Source: Streptomyces asiaticus (GTDB taxonomy: Bacteria; Actinomycetota; Actinomycetes; Streptomycetales; Streptomycetaceae). Taken from it: a stretch of 64,000 nt of DNA. The DNA lies in assembly GCF_018138715.1 (NCBI RefSeq), contig NZ_JAGSHX010000006.1, forward strand, positions 9,424,001 through 9,488,000, in the 5' to 3' direction. Below, piece by piece: positions 30,441 to 38,821 of this stretch (position 1 is its first letter; every line of letters begins with the position of its first letter). The notes beneath the pieces are model-generated. The model saw only the letters and a list, made by a program, of their open reading frames with translations, ran no database searches and was not told the DNA's origin. The position numbers and the translations under genes are program-made.

Positions 30441-30491
30441 GGCCGGTGTGCACCCCCGTGACACACCGGCCGCCGCGCGGCGGCCGGTGTG
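30441..30491. terminator. Two alternative hairpins sharing one arm
   Basis: GGCCGGTGTG (30441-30450), CACACCGGCC (30462-30471) and GGCCGGTGTG (30482-30491) occur in a row. The middle arm can pair with either neighbour. The right-hand form is the longer, a 14-bp stem (CACACCGGCCGCCG / CGGCGGCCGGTGTG). It lies just past the stop of the secreted Ala/Ser-rich protein gene and is a likely terminator. Confidence 0.6.
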
Positions 30492-30497
30492 GCCGGT

Positions 30498-31175
30498 TCA
30501 GCCCACGCGTTCGATGCGCGCGTTGCGGATCAGGAATTTGCCCGGCTCGCGGACCTGCTCGAAGGCGGCGTTGTTGAGCAGTGCGCAGCTGCCCGAGGTC
30601 GAGGTGACCGAGACGGTTGTCGACTTGTCGTTGTCGAGATTGGTCACCTTGAGCTTGGTGCCGACCGGGAACTCATTGCTGGAGGCGGCCGGGGCCCCGC
30701 CCTCGCCGGACAGGGTGACGGTCGACCCCGCGCAGACGACCTCGCCCGAGGCGCCGGCGTCACCGGTGCCGGAGTCCGAGGCCCCCGCCGACGCGGAAGC
30801 CGATGCGGAGGCGCCGCCCCCGGCCGGGGCCGCCGCCTCGTCCTGGCCCGCGGCCCCCTCCGCCTGGCCCGCGGCCTCGTCGACGGCGCACCCCGACGCC
30901 TGCTGCTTCCGCTTGATCTCCTCGATGACGGCCTGCCGGTTGGCTATCCGCGCCTGTGACTGCGCATCCGGATTGGCCTGCTGATCAGCGATGAACTTCT
31001 GATTGTTGGCCAGCGCCTGCTCCAGTCCGGCGCAGGCCGTCGAGGACTGTGCCGAGCCCTCGGTGCTGGCGTTGCTGGTGGCGGCCAGTACCCCGGCGCC
31101 GGTGCCTGCCAGCGCCAGCGAACCAATCAGCAGGCCGAGCTTCTTCTTGCCGCTGAGTGTCCTTTTGCGTGTCAT
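30498..31175 (-). CDS. Exported Ala/Ser-rich protein of unknown function
   Basis: The 225-residue product starts TRKRTLSGKKKLGLLIGSLALAGTG-like, a basic n-region and hydrophobic core of an export signal or anchor. A coiled region with QALANNQKFIADQQANPDAQ follows, then a low-complexity (SA)n linker, and a C-terminal beta-like domain of about 75 residues with two cysteines (EVVCAGSTVTL, SGSCALLNNA). An excellent AAGGAG site precedes ATG 31175. I recognise no family. Two cysteines in the C-domain may form a disulfide outside the cell. Confidence 0.75.
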   Translation of the reverse strand: MTRKRTLSGKKKLGLLIGSLALAGTGAGVLAATSNASTEGSAQSSTACAGLEQALANNQKFIADQQANPDAQSQARIANRQAVIEEIKRKQQASGCAVDEAAGQAEGAAGQDEAAAPAGGGASASASASAGASDSGTGDAGASGEVVCAGSTVTLSGEGGAPAASSNEFPVGTKLKVTNLDNDKSTTVSVTSTSGSCALLNNAAFEQVREPGKFLIRNARIERVG

Positions 31176-31306
31176 GTCGACTCCTTTTCGAGCTGTCCGC
31201 CATGCCATACGGGCGGATGCGGGAGTCGTCTCAGGGCCGGACAGAAATTTTTCGGGGAAATGTGGTTGAGAATTGAACGGTGACGGGTTCTCCGGGTCCG
31301 ACCTTA

Positions 31307-31344
31307 AAAGGGCCTTAAGGCTTCATGAAGCCTTAAGGCCCTTT
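31307..31344. terminator. 38-bp perfect palindrome, terminator
   Basis: AAAGGGCCTTAAGGCTTCAT and its exact complement meet without a loop at 31325/31326. The region is AT-richer than its surroundings. It lies 21 bp past the stop of the dienelactone hydrolase gene and in front of the exported-protein gene's promoter region. Termination is the likeliest role; a cruciform or operator is possible. Confidence 0.7.
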
Positions 31345-31364
31345 CCTGGGGTAAGCCGATTTCG

Positions 31365-32072
31365 TCAGTCCAGACGCTGGTGCAGGAAGCCCAGCGTGCT
31401 CTGCCAGGCAGATGCCGCGGATTCCGCGTGATAGGACGGGCGCTCGTCATTGAAGAAGGCATGACCCGCGGGGTGGAGCCGGAAATCCGGCTCCACCCCG
31501 GACTCCTCCCGCATGACCCGCCGCAGCCGCTCCAGACCGTCCAGCGGAATGGTGTTGTCGTTCTCCCCGAAGTGGCCCAGGACGTCCGCCCGCAGCCCCG
31601 AGAAGTCCGGCAGCTCGCCCTGGATGACGCCGTAGAAGGGCACCGCCGCGCTGACCCGGGGATCGGCGGCGGCCAGATACAGCACAAAGCCGCCGCCCAT
31701 GCAGAAGCCGACCGCCCCCACGGTGTCGGAGGTGACCTCGGGCCGGCCGAGGAGGTGGTCCACCGCCCCGGAGAGCAGTTCGACCCCGCGCCCCACCGGC
31801 AGTTCCTGCATCATCCGGTACGCCTCGTCGGCGTTGTGGGCGACGCTGCCCCCGTACAGATCGGGTGCCAGCGCGACGAAGCCCTCGCGGGCCAGCCGGT
31901 CGGTGACATCGGCGATGTGGTGGTCCAGGCCCCACCACTCCTGAATGACGATCAGTCCGGGGCCCCGCCCGGACGGCGGCAGCGCGAGGTAGCCGTGCGC
32001 GGTGGCTCCAGCGCTGGGGAAGGTGACGTTTTGGCGGGCGGGGGAGCCGGCCGGCTTCGGGGCCTCGGGCAT
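31365..32072 (-). CDS. Dienelactone hydrolase family protein
   Basis: The 235-residue alpha/beta hydrolase has IVIQEWWGLDHHIADVTDRL early, then the nucleophile elbow VGAVGFCMGGGFVLYL with Cys in place of Ser. The catalytic Asp is in FGENDNTIPLD and the His in LHPAGHAFFNDERPSY. This Cys-Asp-His triad defines the dienelactone hydrolase family. It may open lactones or esters; a role in the chlorocatechol route is not implied, since no other such gene is near. ATG 32072 has CAGGAGC upstream. The frame extends further, but that part looks noncoding. Confidence 0.9.
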   Translation of the reverse strand: MPEAPKPAGSPARQNVTFPSAGATAHGYLALPPSGRGPGLIVIQEWWGLDHHIADVTDRLAREGFVALAPDLYGGSVAHNADEAYRMMQELPVGRGVELLSGAVDHLLGRPEVTSDTVGAVGFCMGGGFVLYLAAADPRVSAAVPFYGVIQGELPDFSGLRADVLGHFGENDNTIPLDGLERLRRVMREESGVEPDFRLHPAGHAFFNDERPSYHAESAASAWQSTLGFLHQRLD

Positions 32073-32171
32073 GGCGCATCGCTCCTGTCGTACCGGTCGT
32101 CGCTGGCCCCACCCATCGTAGGGACGGCCCGTGCCACCAGGGCGCGGCGCGCGCTGCCGCCGCATGTACTC

Positions 32172-33233
32172 CTAGAGGATTCCGCTCGTGGCGCGGCGGT
32201 GGGTGGAGCGGCGGTCGTCGATCTCGGCCCAGCGGTCGCCGTAGATGTTCTCGGTGATGCCCGGGTCCCGTACGAAGTCATGCGGGAAGCCCAGTGGCAC
32301 CGCGCTGACCTCGTCCAGCCGTGCCACCGCGGCGGCGTCGAGCCGGACGTCGACCGATCCGAGGGCGTCGGTGAGCTGGGACTCCCGGGTGACACCGACG
32401 ATCGGGATCACGGTGCCGGGGCGGCCGCGCAGCCAGGAAAGCGCCACCTGGGCCGGGGTCCAGCCGCCCTGTTCGGCGATCTCCAGCACCGCGGTGATGG
32501 TGGCCTCCTCGTTGTGTTCCGTGCGGTCGTCCCAGGTGGCATGGGTGGTCAGCCGTCCCGGCTCACCGCGGCGGTACTTGCCGGTGAGCTTGCCACCCGC
32601 GAGCGGGCCCCACGCCAGCACGGCCAGGTCGAAGGCGCGGGCCTGGGGGAGGAGTTCGCGCTCGGGGGTGCGCTCCAGCAGGTTGTAGCGCAGCTGTGAG
32701 CCCGCGAAGCAGGTCCAGCCGCGCAGCTCGGCGAGCGTGCCGGCCTGGGCGATCTCCCAGGCCGGCCAGTCGGACACCCCGATGTACAGCACCTTTCCGG
32801 CCCGCACCAGATCGTCGAGCGCCCGCATCACCTCCTCGACGGGGGTGAAGTTGTCCCGGGCGTGCACCCACAGCACATCGAGGCGGTCGGTGCGCAGCCG
32901 CTCCAGGCTGTCCTCCACCGAACGCACCAGGTTCTTGCGGTGGTTGCCCGCCGCGTTCACATCGCCCTTGCGGGTCGCGCAGGTGTACTTGCTGGCCAGG
33001 ACGAAGCCCTCCCGGCGGCCCTCGAGCAGCTCGCCGAGGATGGCTTCCGAACTGCCGCCGGTGTAGTTGTTGGCGGTGTCGATGAAGTTGCCGCCCGCGT
33101 CAGCGTAGAGGTCCAGCAGCCGCCGGCTGGTCTCCTTGGCGGCCCCCCAGCCCCAGTCCTCGCCGAAGGTCATGGCACCCAGGCTCAGCTCGCTCACCCG
33201 AAGGCCGGTCCTGCCGAACAGTGTGCAGCGCAC
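32172..33233 (-). CDS. Aldo/keto reductase
   Basis: The 353-residue TIM barrel begins CTLFGRTGLRVSELSLGAMT. The catalytic tetrad is visible: Asp and Tyr in NFIDTANNYTGGSSE, Lys in FVLASKYTCA and His in DVLWVHARDN. NADPH-binding is suggested by the C-terminal VIPIVGVTRESQLTDALG. It reduces aldehydes or ketones. An inverted repeat like a MerR-type operator lies 46-63 bp upstream. It stands alone, followed after about 100 bp by the dienelactone hydrolase gene in the same direction. Confidence 0.93.
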   Translation of the reverse strand: MRCTLFGRTGLRVSELSLGAMTFGEDWGWGAAKETSRRLLDLYADAGGNFIDTANNYTGGSSEAILGELLEGRREGFVLASKYTCATRKGDVNAAGNHRKNLVRSVEDSLERLRTDRLDVLWVHARDNFTPVEEVMRALDDLVRAGKVLYIGVSDWPAWEIAQAGTLAELRGWTCFAGSQLRYNLLERTPERELLPQARAFDLAVLAWGPLAGGKLTGKYRRGEPGRLTTHATWDDRTEHNEEATITAVLEIAEQGGWTPAQVALSWLRGRPGTVIPIVGVTRESQLTDALGSVDVRLDAAAVARLDEVSAVPLGFPHDFVRDPGITENIYGDRWAEIDDRRSTHRRATSGIL

Positions 33234-33278
33234 GGTGGTCCCCTTGCGTCGGTCGTGTGGTGACGTGGCCCGACGCTA

Positions 33279-33296
33279 GGAGTTGAAGAGCACTCC
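33279..33296. promoter_or_regulatory. MerR-like inverted repeat before the aldo/keto reductase gene
   Basis: GGAGT-TGAAGAGC-ACTCC is a perfect 5-bp inverted repeat with an 8-nt spacer, and it sits where the promoter is expected. MerR-type regulators often bind such GGAGT/ACTCC arms in front of reductase genes, but no merR gene is adjacent. Confidence 0.4.
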
Positions 33297-33303
33297 AGGG
33301 CAA

Positions 33304-33344
33304 CTCGCCGGGCGGTGGCGGCGATCACGCCACCGCCCGGCGAG
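33304..33344. terminator. Strong hairpin terminator of the MBL-Rieske gene
   Basis: CTCGCCGGGCGGTGGCG (33304-33320) pairs perfectly with CGCCACCGCCCGGCGAG (33328-33344), a 17-bp stem with a 7-nt loop. It ends 6 bp past the stop of the MBL-Rieske gene. Confidence 0.8.
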
Positions 33345-33349
33345 GCGGG

Positions 33350-34888
33350 TCACGACACGGCCGAGGCGCGGATGTCGTGTCCGTCCGCGGTCAGACAGCG
33401 GCCCGTGGTGAGGTCGTAACGCCAGCCGTGCAGGGTGCAGGTGAGCACCTCGCCCTCGATCTGCCCGAAGCGGCCGAGGTCGGCGCGCAGATGGGGGCAG
33501 CGCCGCTGCACCTGCCAGCCGTCCAGCACGATGTCCTGGCCGTCGTCCTGGCAGGAGTCGTAGTAGTTCTCCACGTACTCGATGCGCTCCATCGACAGGC
33601 ACTTGAAGAACACATACAGGAACTCGTTGTACGGCCCGATCCGGCTGGCGGTGAACCGCATCGACAGCAGCAGGCTGTTGGACCAGTCCACCTCGCGCCG
33701 CTCGATGTTGGTGGCCACCAGATCGGCCGAGGTGGACAGCGTGTAACGGCAGCGCTCACCGTCCCAGAGGCGGACCTCCCGCGCCGGGAAGTCGATCACG
33801 ATCGACACCTCGCCCACATCCAGCCGCGCCGGGCCGCCGACCCCCGCACAGATCCGGTCCGCCCTGGTCAGCAGCGGTTCCCACCACTGCTTCAGCTCGG
33901 TCAGCAGCCGCTCGCGGGGCAGCGCGGGGGACCGTGAGGCGCGCTCGGCGGCGAGCGCGGCCCGCTGCCGGCCGGCGAACTCCCGCAAGTACGCGGGCTT
34001 CTCGCCGAAGATGTGCTCGATCTCCGTCTCGGTGTAGCGGTGGGTGAGCTTGCACGCGGTGTCCTCCGGCTCCGCCACCGTTCCCGGCAGCAGCAGATGC
34101 GCCGCCACCCGCGGGCGTGCCCGGCCCAGCTGACGCAGGAACTCCAGCTGGTCCACGAAGATGCTCTCCCCGTCCTGGCCGGTGCCGTTGTGCTCGAAGA
34201 GCTCGTCGTCGAGGAAGCACGGCGGACCCGCGTTGGGGAACACATGCTTGGCCTCCACCGCGTCGATGTAGCGCAGCGCCCGGTCGAACTGCCCCTGCCG
34301 CTTGCGCGCGGCGAACTCCTTCTTGGCGGAGAGTGGCAGCTGGTACACCATCGGGTACCAGATCGCCCCGGAGAACTGGACGAAGTACGCGTCCACCTCG
34401 CCGAACTCCCGGATCGCCGCGATGTCCAGCGGATGGGCGTCGTTCTGGTTGAGCAGCACGGTCCGGCCGTCGTCCAGCGAGAGCGCGGAGTCGCCGATCG
34501 GGCCGTCCCCGGGGCCGGTCAGCGCGGTGATCATGATGCGCAGACCGTCGCGCTCGACCGGTGTACCGGAGGGGGCGCGGAGGAATTTGGTGAAACCCAG
34601 CGCGCTCAGCTCGCGTTCCAGCTCATCGGTGGCGAAGGCGGGAAGCAGCACGGTGATGTCCTTGCGCACGGTCCGGCGCAGATTCTCCGCGTCGAAGTGG
34701 TCGCGGTGCAGATGGGAGACATACAGATAGTCCGCCGCGCGCCCGTAGTGCGCCCAGTCCAGATCGGTGTTGTCCGGGAACGGAAACCATGAGCCGAAGA
34801 AGGCGGGGTTGACCCATGGATCACAGAGCACCGACCCCGCCGCGGTCTCGATGAACAGCCCAGCATGCCCAAGTCCGGTCACGCGCAT
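33350..34888 (-). CDS. Metallo-beta-lactamase-fold / Rieske [2Fe-2S] fusion protein
   Basis: The 512-residue protein joins two metal sites. Residues 1-250 have the MBL fold: VTGLGHAGLFIETAAGSVLC, then YLYVSHLHRDHFDAENL with the HxHxDH signature. The last 60 residues contain RRCPHLRADLGRF and LTCTLHGWRYDLTTGRCL, the Cys-x-His ... Cys-x2-His cluster of a Rieske domain. The middle holds a helical region of unknown fold. The same two modules occur in CMP-Neu5Ac hydroxylase relatives, but with the Rieske part first. An oxygenase or redox hydrolase role is plausible. ATG 34888 is preferred over TTG 34903. Confidence 0.85.
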   Translation of the reverse strand: MRVTGLGHAGLFIETAAGSVLCDPWVNPAFFGSWFPFPDNTDLDWAHYGRAADYLYVSHLHRDHFDAENLRRTVRKDITVLLPAFATDELERELSALGFTKFLRAPSGTPVERDGLRIMITALTGPGDGPIGDSALSLDDGRTVLLNQNDAHPLDIAAIREFGEVDAYFVQFSGAIWYPMVYQLPLSAKKEFAARKRQGQFDRALRYIDAVEAKHVFPNAGPPCFLDDELFEHNGTGQDGESIFVDQLEFLRQLGRARPRVAAHLLLPGTVAEPEDTACKLTHRYTETEIEHIFGEKPAYLREFAGRQRAALAAERASRSPALPRERLLTELKQWWEPLLTRADRICAGVGGPARLDVGEVSIVIDFPAREVRLWDGERCRYTLSTSADLVATNIERREVDWSNSLLLSMRFTASRIGPYNEFLYVFFKCLSMERIEYVENYYDSCQDDGQDIVLDGWQVQRRCPHLRADLGRFGQIEGEVLTCTLHGWRYDLTTGRCLTADGHDIRASAVS

Positions 34889-34973
34889 ACCACAGCACCC
34901 CAACCCGGTCGGTGATGTCCGATATCTCCACCGTCTCGGGGTTCATGGCCGTGTGCATCCGCGGCTGGGCTTG

Positions 34974-34998
34974 CCGGGTGGCGCGATCCGCCACCCGG
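34974..34998. other. 10-bp stem hairpin in a divergent gap
   Basis: CCGGGTGGCG-CGATC-CGCCACCCGG lies between the MBL-Rieske gene (start 34888) and the phosphoglycerate-mutase-like gene (start 35114). It could be an operator for either or a stray hairpin. Apart from this, the 225-bp gap holds nothing I recognise. Confidence 0.5.
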
Positions 34999-35113
34999 GT
35001 CATATCGGTGTCCTCGTCATGAGACGGTGGGCGCGAGGGTCGTCCGCCACTCGGCGCGGAGCCCGGAAGGCGCCCTCCACATGGGCGGAGGGCGCGGATG
35101 AGGAGGGGGCTGG

Positions 35114-35719
35114 GTGGTGCGGATCACGTTGGTCGCGCCCGCCGTCAACGCGGCGCTGCGGCAGGTGCGGTTCGACGACGCCCCGCCGGACGCGGCCGGG
35201 TCGCGCCGGGCCGCGGCGGCGGCCGCGGCGCTGCCCCACCACGACATGGCGTTCACCGCGCCCTCCGAGCGCTGCCGCGGTACCGCCGCGGCCCTGGGGC
35301 TCGACGCCGCCGTGACGCCGGAGCTGCGCGATCTCGATATGGGCCGCTGGCGGGGCCGTTCGCTGGACGAGGTGGGGCAGGAGGCGCCGGAGGAGGTGGC
35401 CGGATGGCTGTCCGATCCGGCCGCGGCGCCACACGGCGGCGAAACGCTGCTGGAGCTGGTGGAGCGGATCGGGGCCTGGCTGGACGCGCGGCGGGAGGAA
35501 CCGGCACCGGCGACACCGCCCGCCCCGGCCCGTACGGCGCGGCTGCTCGCCGTCGTGGAACCGGCCGTGGTCCGGGCCGCGCTCGTGCACGCCCTCGGCC
35601 TTCCCGCGCCCACTTTCTGGCGGCTGGACGTCGCCCCGCTCACCGCGACGGAGCTCAGTGGCCGCGCGGGCCGGTGGAATCTGCGCTGCGGACACCCGCT
35701 GGCGGGGAGCGCGCAGTAA
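35114..35719 (+). CDS. Phosphoglycerate-mutase-like protein lacking both catalytic histidines
   Basis: The 201-residue protein keeps the histidine-phosphatase fold: RITLVAPAVNAALRQVRFDD, then ELRDLDMGRWRGRSLDEVGQ and a C-terminal FWRLDVAPLTATELSGRAG. But the RHG tripeptide that carries the phospho-accepting His is APA (residues 8-10), and the second histidine block (normally VxHGGVIRAAL) reads VVEPAVVRAAL. The Glu after DLDMG is also changed. It is therefore probably catalytically dead, perhaps a binding protein, or an enzyme of a different chemistry. GTG 35114 follows GGAGGGGG. Stop lies inside a short tandem repeat. Confidence 0.8.
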   Translation: MVRITLVAPAVNAALRQVRFDDAPPDAAGSRRAAAAAAALPHHDMAFTAPSERCRGTAAALGLDAAVTPELRDLDMGRWRGRSLDEVGQEAPEEVAGWLSDPAAAPHGGETLLELVERIGAWLDARREEPAPATPPAPARTARLLAVVEPAVVRAALVHALGLPAPTFWRLDVAPLTATELSGRAGRWNLRCGHPLAGSAQ

Positions 35720-35776
35720 CGAGAGGAGCGCGCCGTAGCGAGGAGAGCCGCAACGAGGGGAGTGCGCCGTAACGAA
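35708..35776. repeat. Four 16-19 bp imperfect repeats across the stop codon
   Basis: Units resemble AGCGCGCCGTAACGAGG and begin at about 35708, 35727, 35744 and 35761. The first contains the TAA stop of the phosphoglycerate-mutase-like gene, and the last runs to the start of the FG-GAP gene. Confidence 0.7.
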
Positions 35777-37312
35777 ATGATCTCTCCGATGACGCGTCAC
35801 CGCCGGATGCGCTGTCGTGTCCTGATGGCATCCCCCACCACCGGGCTCCGTCCCGCCACTGCCACCCTCTGTGCCGCCGCGCTGGCGCTGCTCACCGCGT
35901 GCGGCGGTGGCGGTGGTGGCGGCGACGGTGAGACCAAGGGTGGCGACGGGGCCGGGAAGAGCACGGCCGCACCCGTCGTCACCCCCACCGCGACCGCTCC
36001 CGTCCCCCGGGGCAAGGGCAGCGCACTGGCGGACGACCTCAACGGCGACGGCCGCCCCGAGCTCAGAATCCCGCTCGCCTCCGACGACGAGGGCCTCGGC
36101 GGCCTGAGCCATATCGCCTATGTGTACGGGTCGGCGAAGGGCCCCGACCCCGCCGTGCGCACCGTGCTCGGCCGGGACGACCTCGGCCTGCCCACCGGTG
36201 CCGGGTGGCAGGGCACCGTGGGCGAGATGGACTCCGCGACCACCGCCGACCTCGACGGCGACGGCTACGCCGATGTGATCGTCACCGCCACCAAGGAGCG
36301 CGCCCCGGCCAGTAGCGAGCGCGTGCGCATCACCACCCAGACGCTGCCCTACATCGCCTGGGGCGGCCCCGGCGGGCCACGCCGGGGCACCCCCGCCACT
36401 CCGGTGCCGCTGGCCGACGCCGACGACGGCCTCGAGAACGCGCGGCCCCTGGCGACGGGCGACTTCAACGGGGACGGACATCACGATCTGGCCGCCGTAC
36501 GCCAGAGCGGCAAGGACTTCCATGTGCTGTACGGCCCGTTCGGCCGCGACGGCGAGGCGGCCCGCACCGAGACGTACGCCAACCCCCTCGGCTCCAGCGG
36601 CCAGATCGCGGAGCTGTACGCCGACGCCATCGACGGCGACCGCCCCACCGATCTGGTGGTGCACGAGCAGGGCGACGACGACCAGACGAGGTCCGCGCTG
36701 CTCACGGCGGGTCCGGACGGCCTCGCCACCACCGGTCGCACCCTCCGCAGGGGCAACGCGATCGCCTTCGGCGACTTCGACGGCGACGGGAAGCGGGATG
36801 TGGCGGTCGCCGACACCGGCAGCCGCAATGACGAACCGGGCTATGAGACCGAACCCGCGGACGTCGGCCAGTCGGTGAGCGTGTACACCAAACGCACGGC
36901 CGGTTCGACCCCCGAGCCGATCAGGATCCCCGCCCTGGGCGGCGATGTGCTCGCCGCCGCCGACACCGACGGGGACGGCACCGACGAACTGGCGGTCTCG
37001 CTGCGCACCGGTGGCACCGAACTGCTGACGATCCGCCCGGACGCCCCGGGAGAGATCGCCCACCGCCGCACCCTCGACCGCACCGTCCCGTCCCGCGTGG
37101 ACGGCCGCGAGGTGCCCAAGAAGCGGCGCGCCGTCAGGCTCCACGGCGCCGGGGACTTCGACCACGACGGCAAGGACGAGGTCGTGCTGGCCTGGGGCCC
37201 GGACCCGCTCTTCGCGCTCTACGGGGAGAAGCCGCAACGGTACTGGGTGACCGACGGCACCGACGACCAGGTGGTGTTCACCAGCGCGCCTTATGGCAAG
37301 GACGCCTCATGA
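35777..37312 (+). CDS. FG-GAP/VCBS-repeat lipoprotein
   Basis: The protein has a lipoprotein signal (ATATLCAAALALLTACGGG) with the lipobox LTAC, so it should be lipid-anchored on the outer face of the membrane. A Gly/Thr/Pro linker follows. At least six FG-GAP-type calcium loops are seen: DDLNGDGRPEL, ADLDGDGYADVIV, GDFNGDGHHDLAAV, GDFDGDGKRDVAVAD, AADTDGDGTDELAVS and GDFDHDGKDEVVLA. The repeats build an integrin-like beta-propeller. Its ligand is unknown. Start is uncertain (ATG 35777, 35789 or 35825); none has a strong ribosome site. Confidence 0.88.
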   Translation: MISPMTRHRRMRCRVLMASPTTGLRPATATLCAAALALLTACGGGGGGGDGETKGGDGAGKSTAAPVVTPTATAPVPRGKGSALADDLNGDGRPELRIPLASDDEGLGGLSHIAYVYGSAKGPDPAVRTVLGRDDLGLPTGAGWQGTVGEMDSATTADLDGDGYADVIVTATKERAPASSERVRITTQTLPYIAWGGPGGPRRGTPATPVPLADADDGLENARPLATGDFNGDGHHDLAAVRQSGKDFHVLYGPFGRDGEAARTETYANPLGSSGQIAELYADAIDGDRPTDLVVHEQGDDDQTRSALLTAGPDGLATTGRTLRRGNAIAFGDFDGDGKRDVAVADTGSRNDEPGYETEPADVGQSVSVYTKRTAGSTPEPIRIPALGGDVLAAADTDGDGTDELAVSLRTGGTELLTIRPDAPGEIAHRRTLDRTVPSRVDGREVPKKRRAVRLHGAGDFDHDGKDEVVLAWGPDPLFALYGEKPQRYWVTDGTDDQVVFTSAPYGKDAS

Positions 37313-37414
37313 GGCCCGGTGCGCCACCGCACGCGTGTCCGCGCGCACGACCTCTTCGCCCGGCCCGGCCGACGCCTTACTGTGGGCGTCAGCCGGCTGG
37401 GGAGGGGGAGGCGG

Positions 37415-38821
37415 ATGACGACCGGGGGAACCTCCGGTGAGGATGAGCGGGGGAGTGGTCCGGAATCGCCCCACAGGACCGTGATCAGCGGCCGGTACGA
37501 GCTGGGCGAGCGCATGGGCCGGGGTGGCCTGAGCACGGCGTGGGACGCCCGTGATGTGGTGTCCGGCCGCCCGGTCACCGTCAAGGAGCTGCACCCGGTC
37601 GAGGACCCGGATCCGGAGGCGTTCCGGCGGTGGGTCGAACGGCTGCGCCGTGAGGTGCGGGTCCTCGCCACGACCGGGCATGAGCACCTGCCCGCCATCT
37701 ACGACCTGGCCCAGCGGGGCCGCCGGGTCTGGATCGTCATGGAGCGCCTCGACCGGCGTTCGCTGGCGGACCGGCTGCGGGAGTGGTACGGGCGGCCGGA
37801 CGTGCCCGAGATCGCCCGGATCGGCCTGGGGGTGCTGAGCGGATTACGCGAGCTGTACGCGATGGGCATGGCCCACGGGGACGTCAAACCGCTGAACGTC
37901 CTCTTCCGCCCGGGCGGCGGCCCGGTGCTGGTGGACCATCTCGGCCTGGCCTTCCAACGAGAGGGCACCATGGTCGGGACACCCCGCTACATGGCACCGG
38001 AACGCTTCACGTCCCCGTCCTCCCCGGTGGCCGGAGAAGCGATGCTCAAGGCCGACCTGTGGTCCCTGGGCGTGACCCTGTACGAGGCCGTCGAGGGCCA
38101 CGCGCCGTTCGAGGGCACGACGGTGTACGAGGTGATGAGCGCGGTGCTCAACGATCCGCCGCCGCCCATGACATACGCGGGTCCGCTACGGCCGCTGATC
38201 GAGGGTCTGCTGGTCAAGGACCCCGAAGGACGGCTCACTGCCGGGCAGGCCGAGGCGCTGCTGCGCGGCGTGGCCCGGATTGAGCCCATGTCCGCCCCCA
38301 GGGCCGAGACAGTGGCCCTCCCGGCCCCCGCGGGGGCCACGGCGCGGTCGGCCCCCCGGGCGAGCGGCGCGGGCACCGGAATCCTCGCCCCTGTCGCGAC
38401 CGTGCTGGGGGTCCTGCTCGTCATGGCGGGGGCGGTGGCCCTGCCCTCACTCGCCCCGGACTCCTGGGACGACATTCCGGGGTGGCTGGGGCCCGGGTGT
38501 CTCGGCCTGCTGTGGCTGGGGCTTGCGGCGCGCGGCTTCGCGTCGGCCAGACAGCGGGACCGGCGGGCGCGCTGGCTCGACGCCCTGCGCCCGGACGCGG
38601 CGGAGGCGGCTGCCCGCCCCGCCGGGCCCTGGCAGGCGCTGCGCGAGGGATATCTGGCGTCCCTGGCGATCCCCCAGCCCCCGGCCCGGCGGGCGCGACG
38701 TCCGGTGGAGCGAGAGATGGAGCGGGACATGGCCGACTTCCTCACCGCGCTCGGTCCGCCTCCACCGGGGGCGGGCCCGGACCCCGCACCCCGCCCGGAC
38801 CGCCCGGGGGAGGCCCCGTGA
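37415..38821 (+). CDS. Serine/threonine protein kinase-like membrane protein with altered motifs
   Basis: A kinase domain spans residues about 25-290. The glycine loop is GRGGLSTAWDA, the ATP lysine is in TVKELHPV, and the catalytic loop reads HGDVKPLNVL, with HGD for HRD. The DFG motif is VDHLG, so the magnesium Asp is kept but Phe-Gly is lost. MAPERF follows the activation segment, and ADLWSLGVTLYEA is the usual helix. Two hydrophobic helices lie at about 325-350 and 360-385, then a basic, Pro-rich tail. No PASTA domain follows. Weak or altered activity is possible. The stop overlaps the start of the next gene (GTGA). Confidence 0.85.
   Translation: MTTGGTSGEDERGSGPESPHRTVISGRYELGERMGRGGLSTAWDARDVVSGRPVTVKELHPVEDPDPEAFRRWVERLRREVRVLATTGHEHLPAIYDLAQRGRRVWIVMERLDRRSLADRLREWYGRPDVPEIARIGLGVLSGLRELYAMGMAHGDVKPLNVLFRPGGGPVLVDHLGLAFQREGTMVGTPRYMAPERFTSPSSPVAGEAMLKADLWSLGVTLYEAVEGHAPFEGTTVYEVMSAVLNDPPPPMTYAGPLRPLIEGLLVKDPEGRLTAGQAEALLRGVARIEPMSAPRAETVALPAPAGATARSAPRASGAGTGILAPVATVLGVLLVMAGAVALPSLAPDSWDDIPGWLGPGCLGLLWLGLAARGFASARQRDRRARWLDALRPDAAEAAARPAGPWQALREGYLASLAIPQPPARRARRPVEREMERDMADFLTALGPPPPGAGPDPAPRPDRPGEAP

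Noticed and set aside
34821..35003. A 60-codon minus-strand gene before the MBL-Rieske gene
   Set aside because: It overlaps the start of that gene in another frame, has no ribosome site and shows no family resemblance.
35000..37237. A 745-codon minus-strand frame over the FG-GAP and phosphoglycerate-mutase-like genes
   Set aside because: It is Gly/Arg/Gln-rich mirror sequence without any domain. The plus-strand genes have clear motifs.
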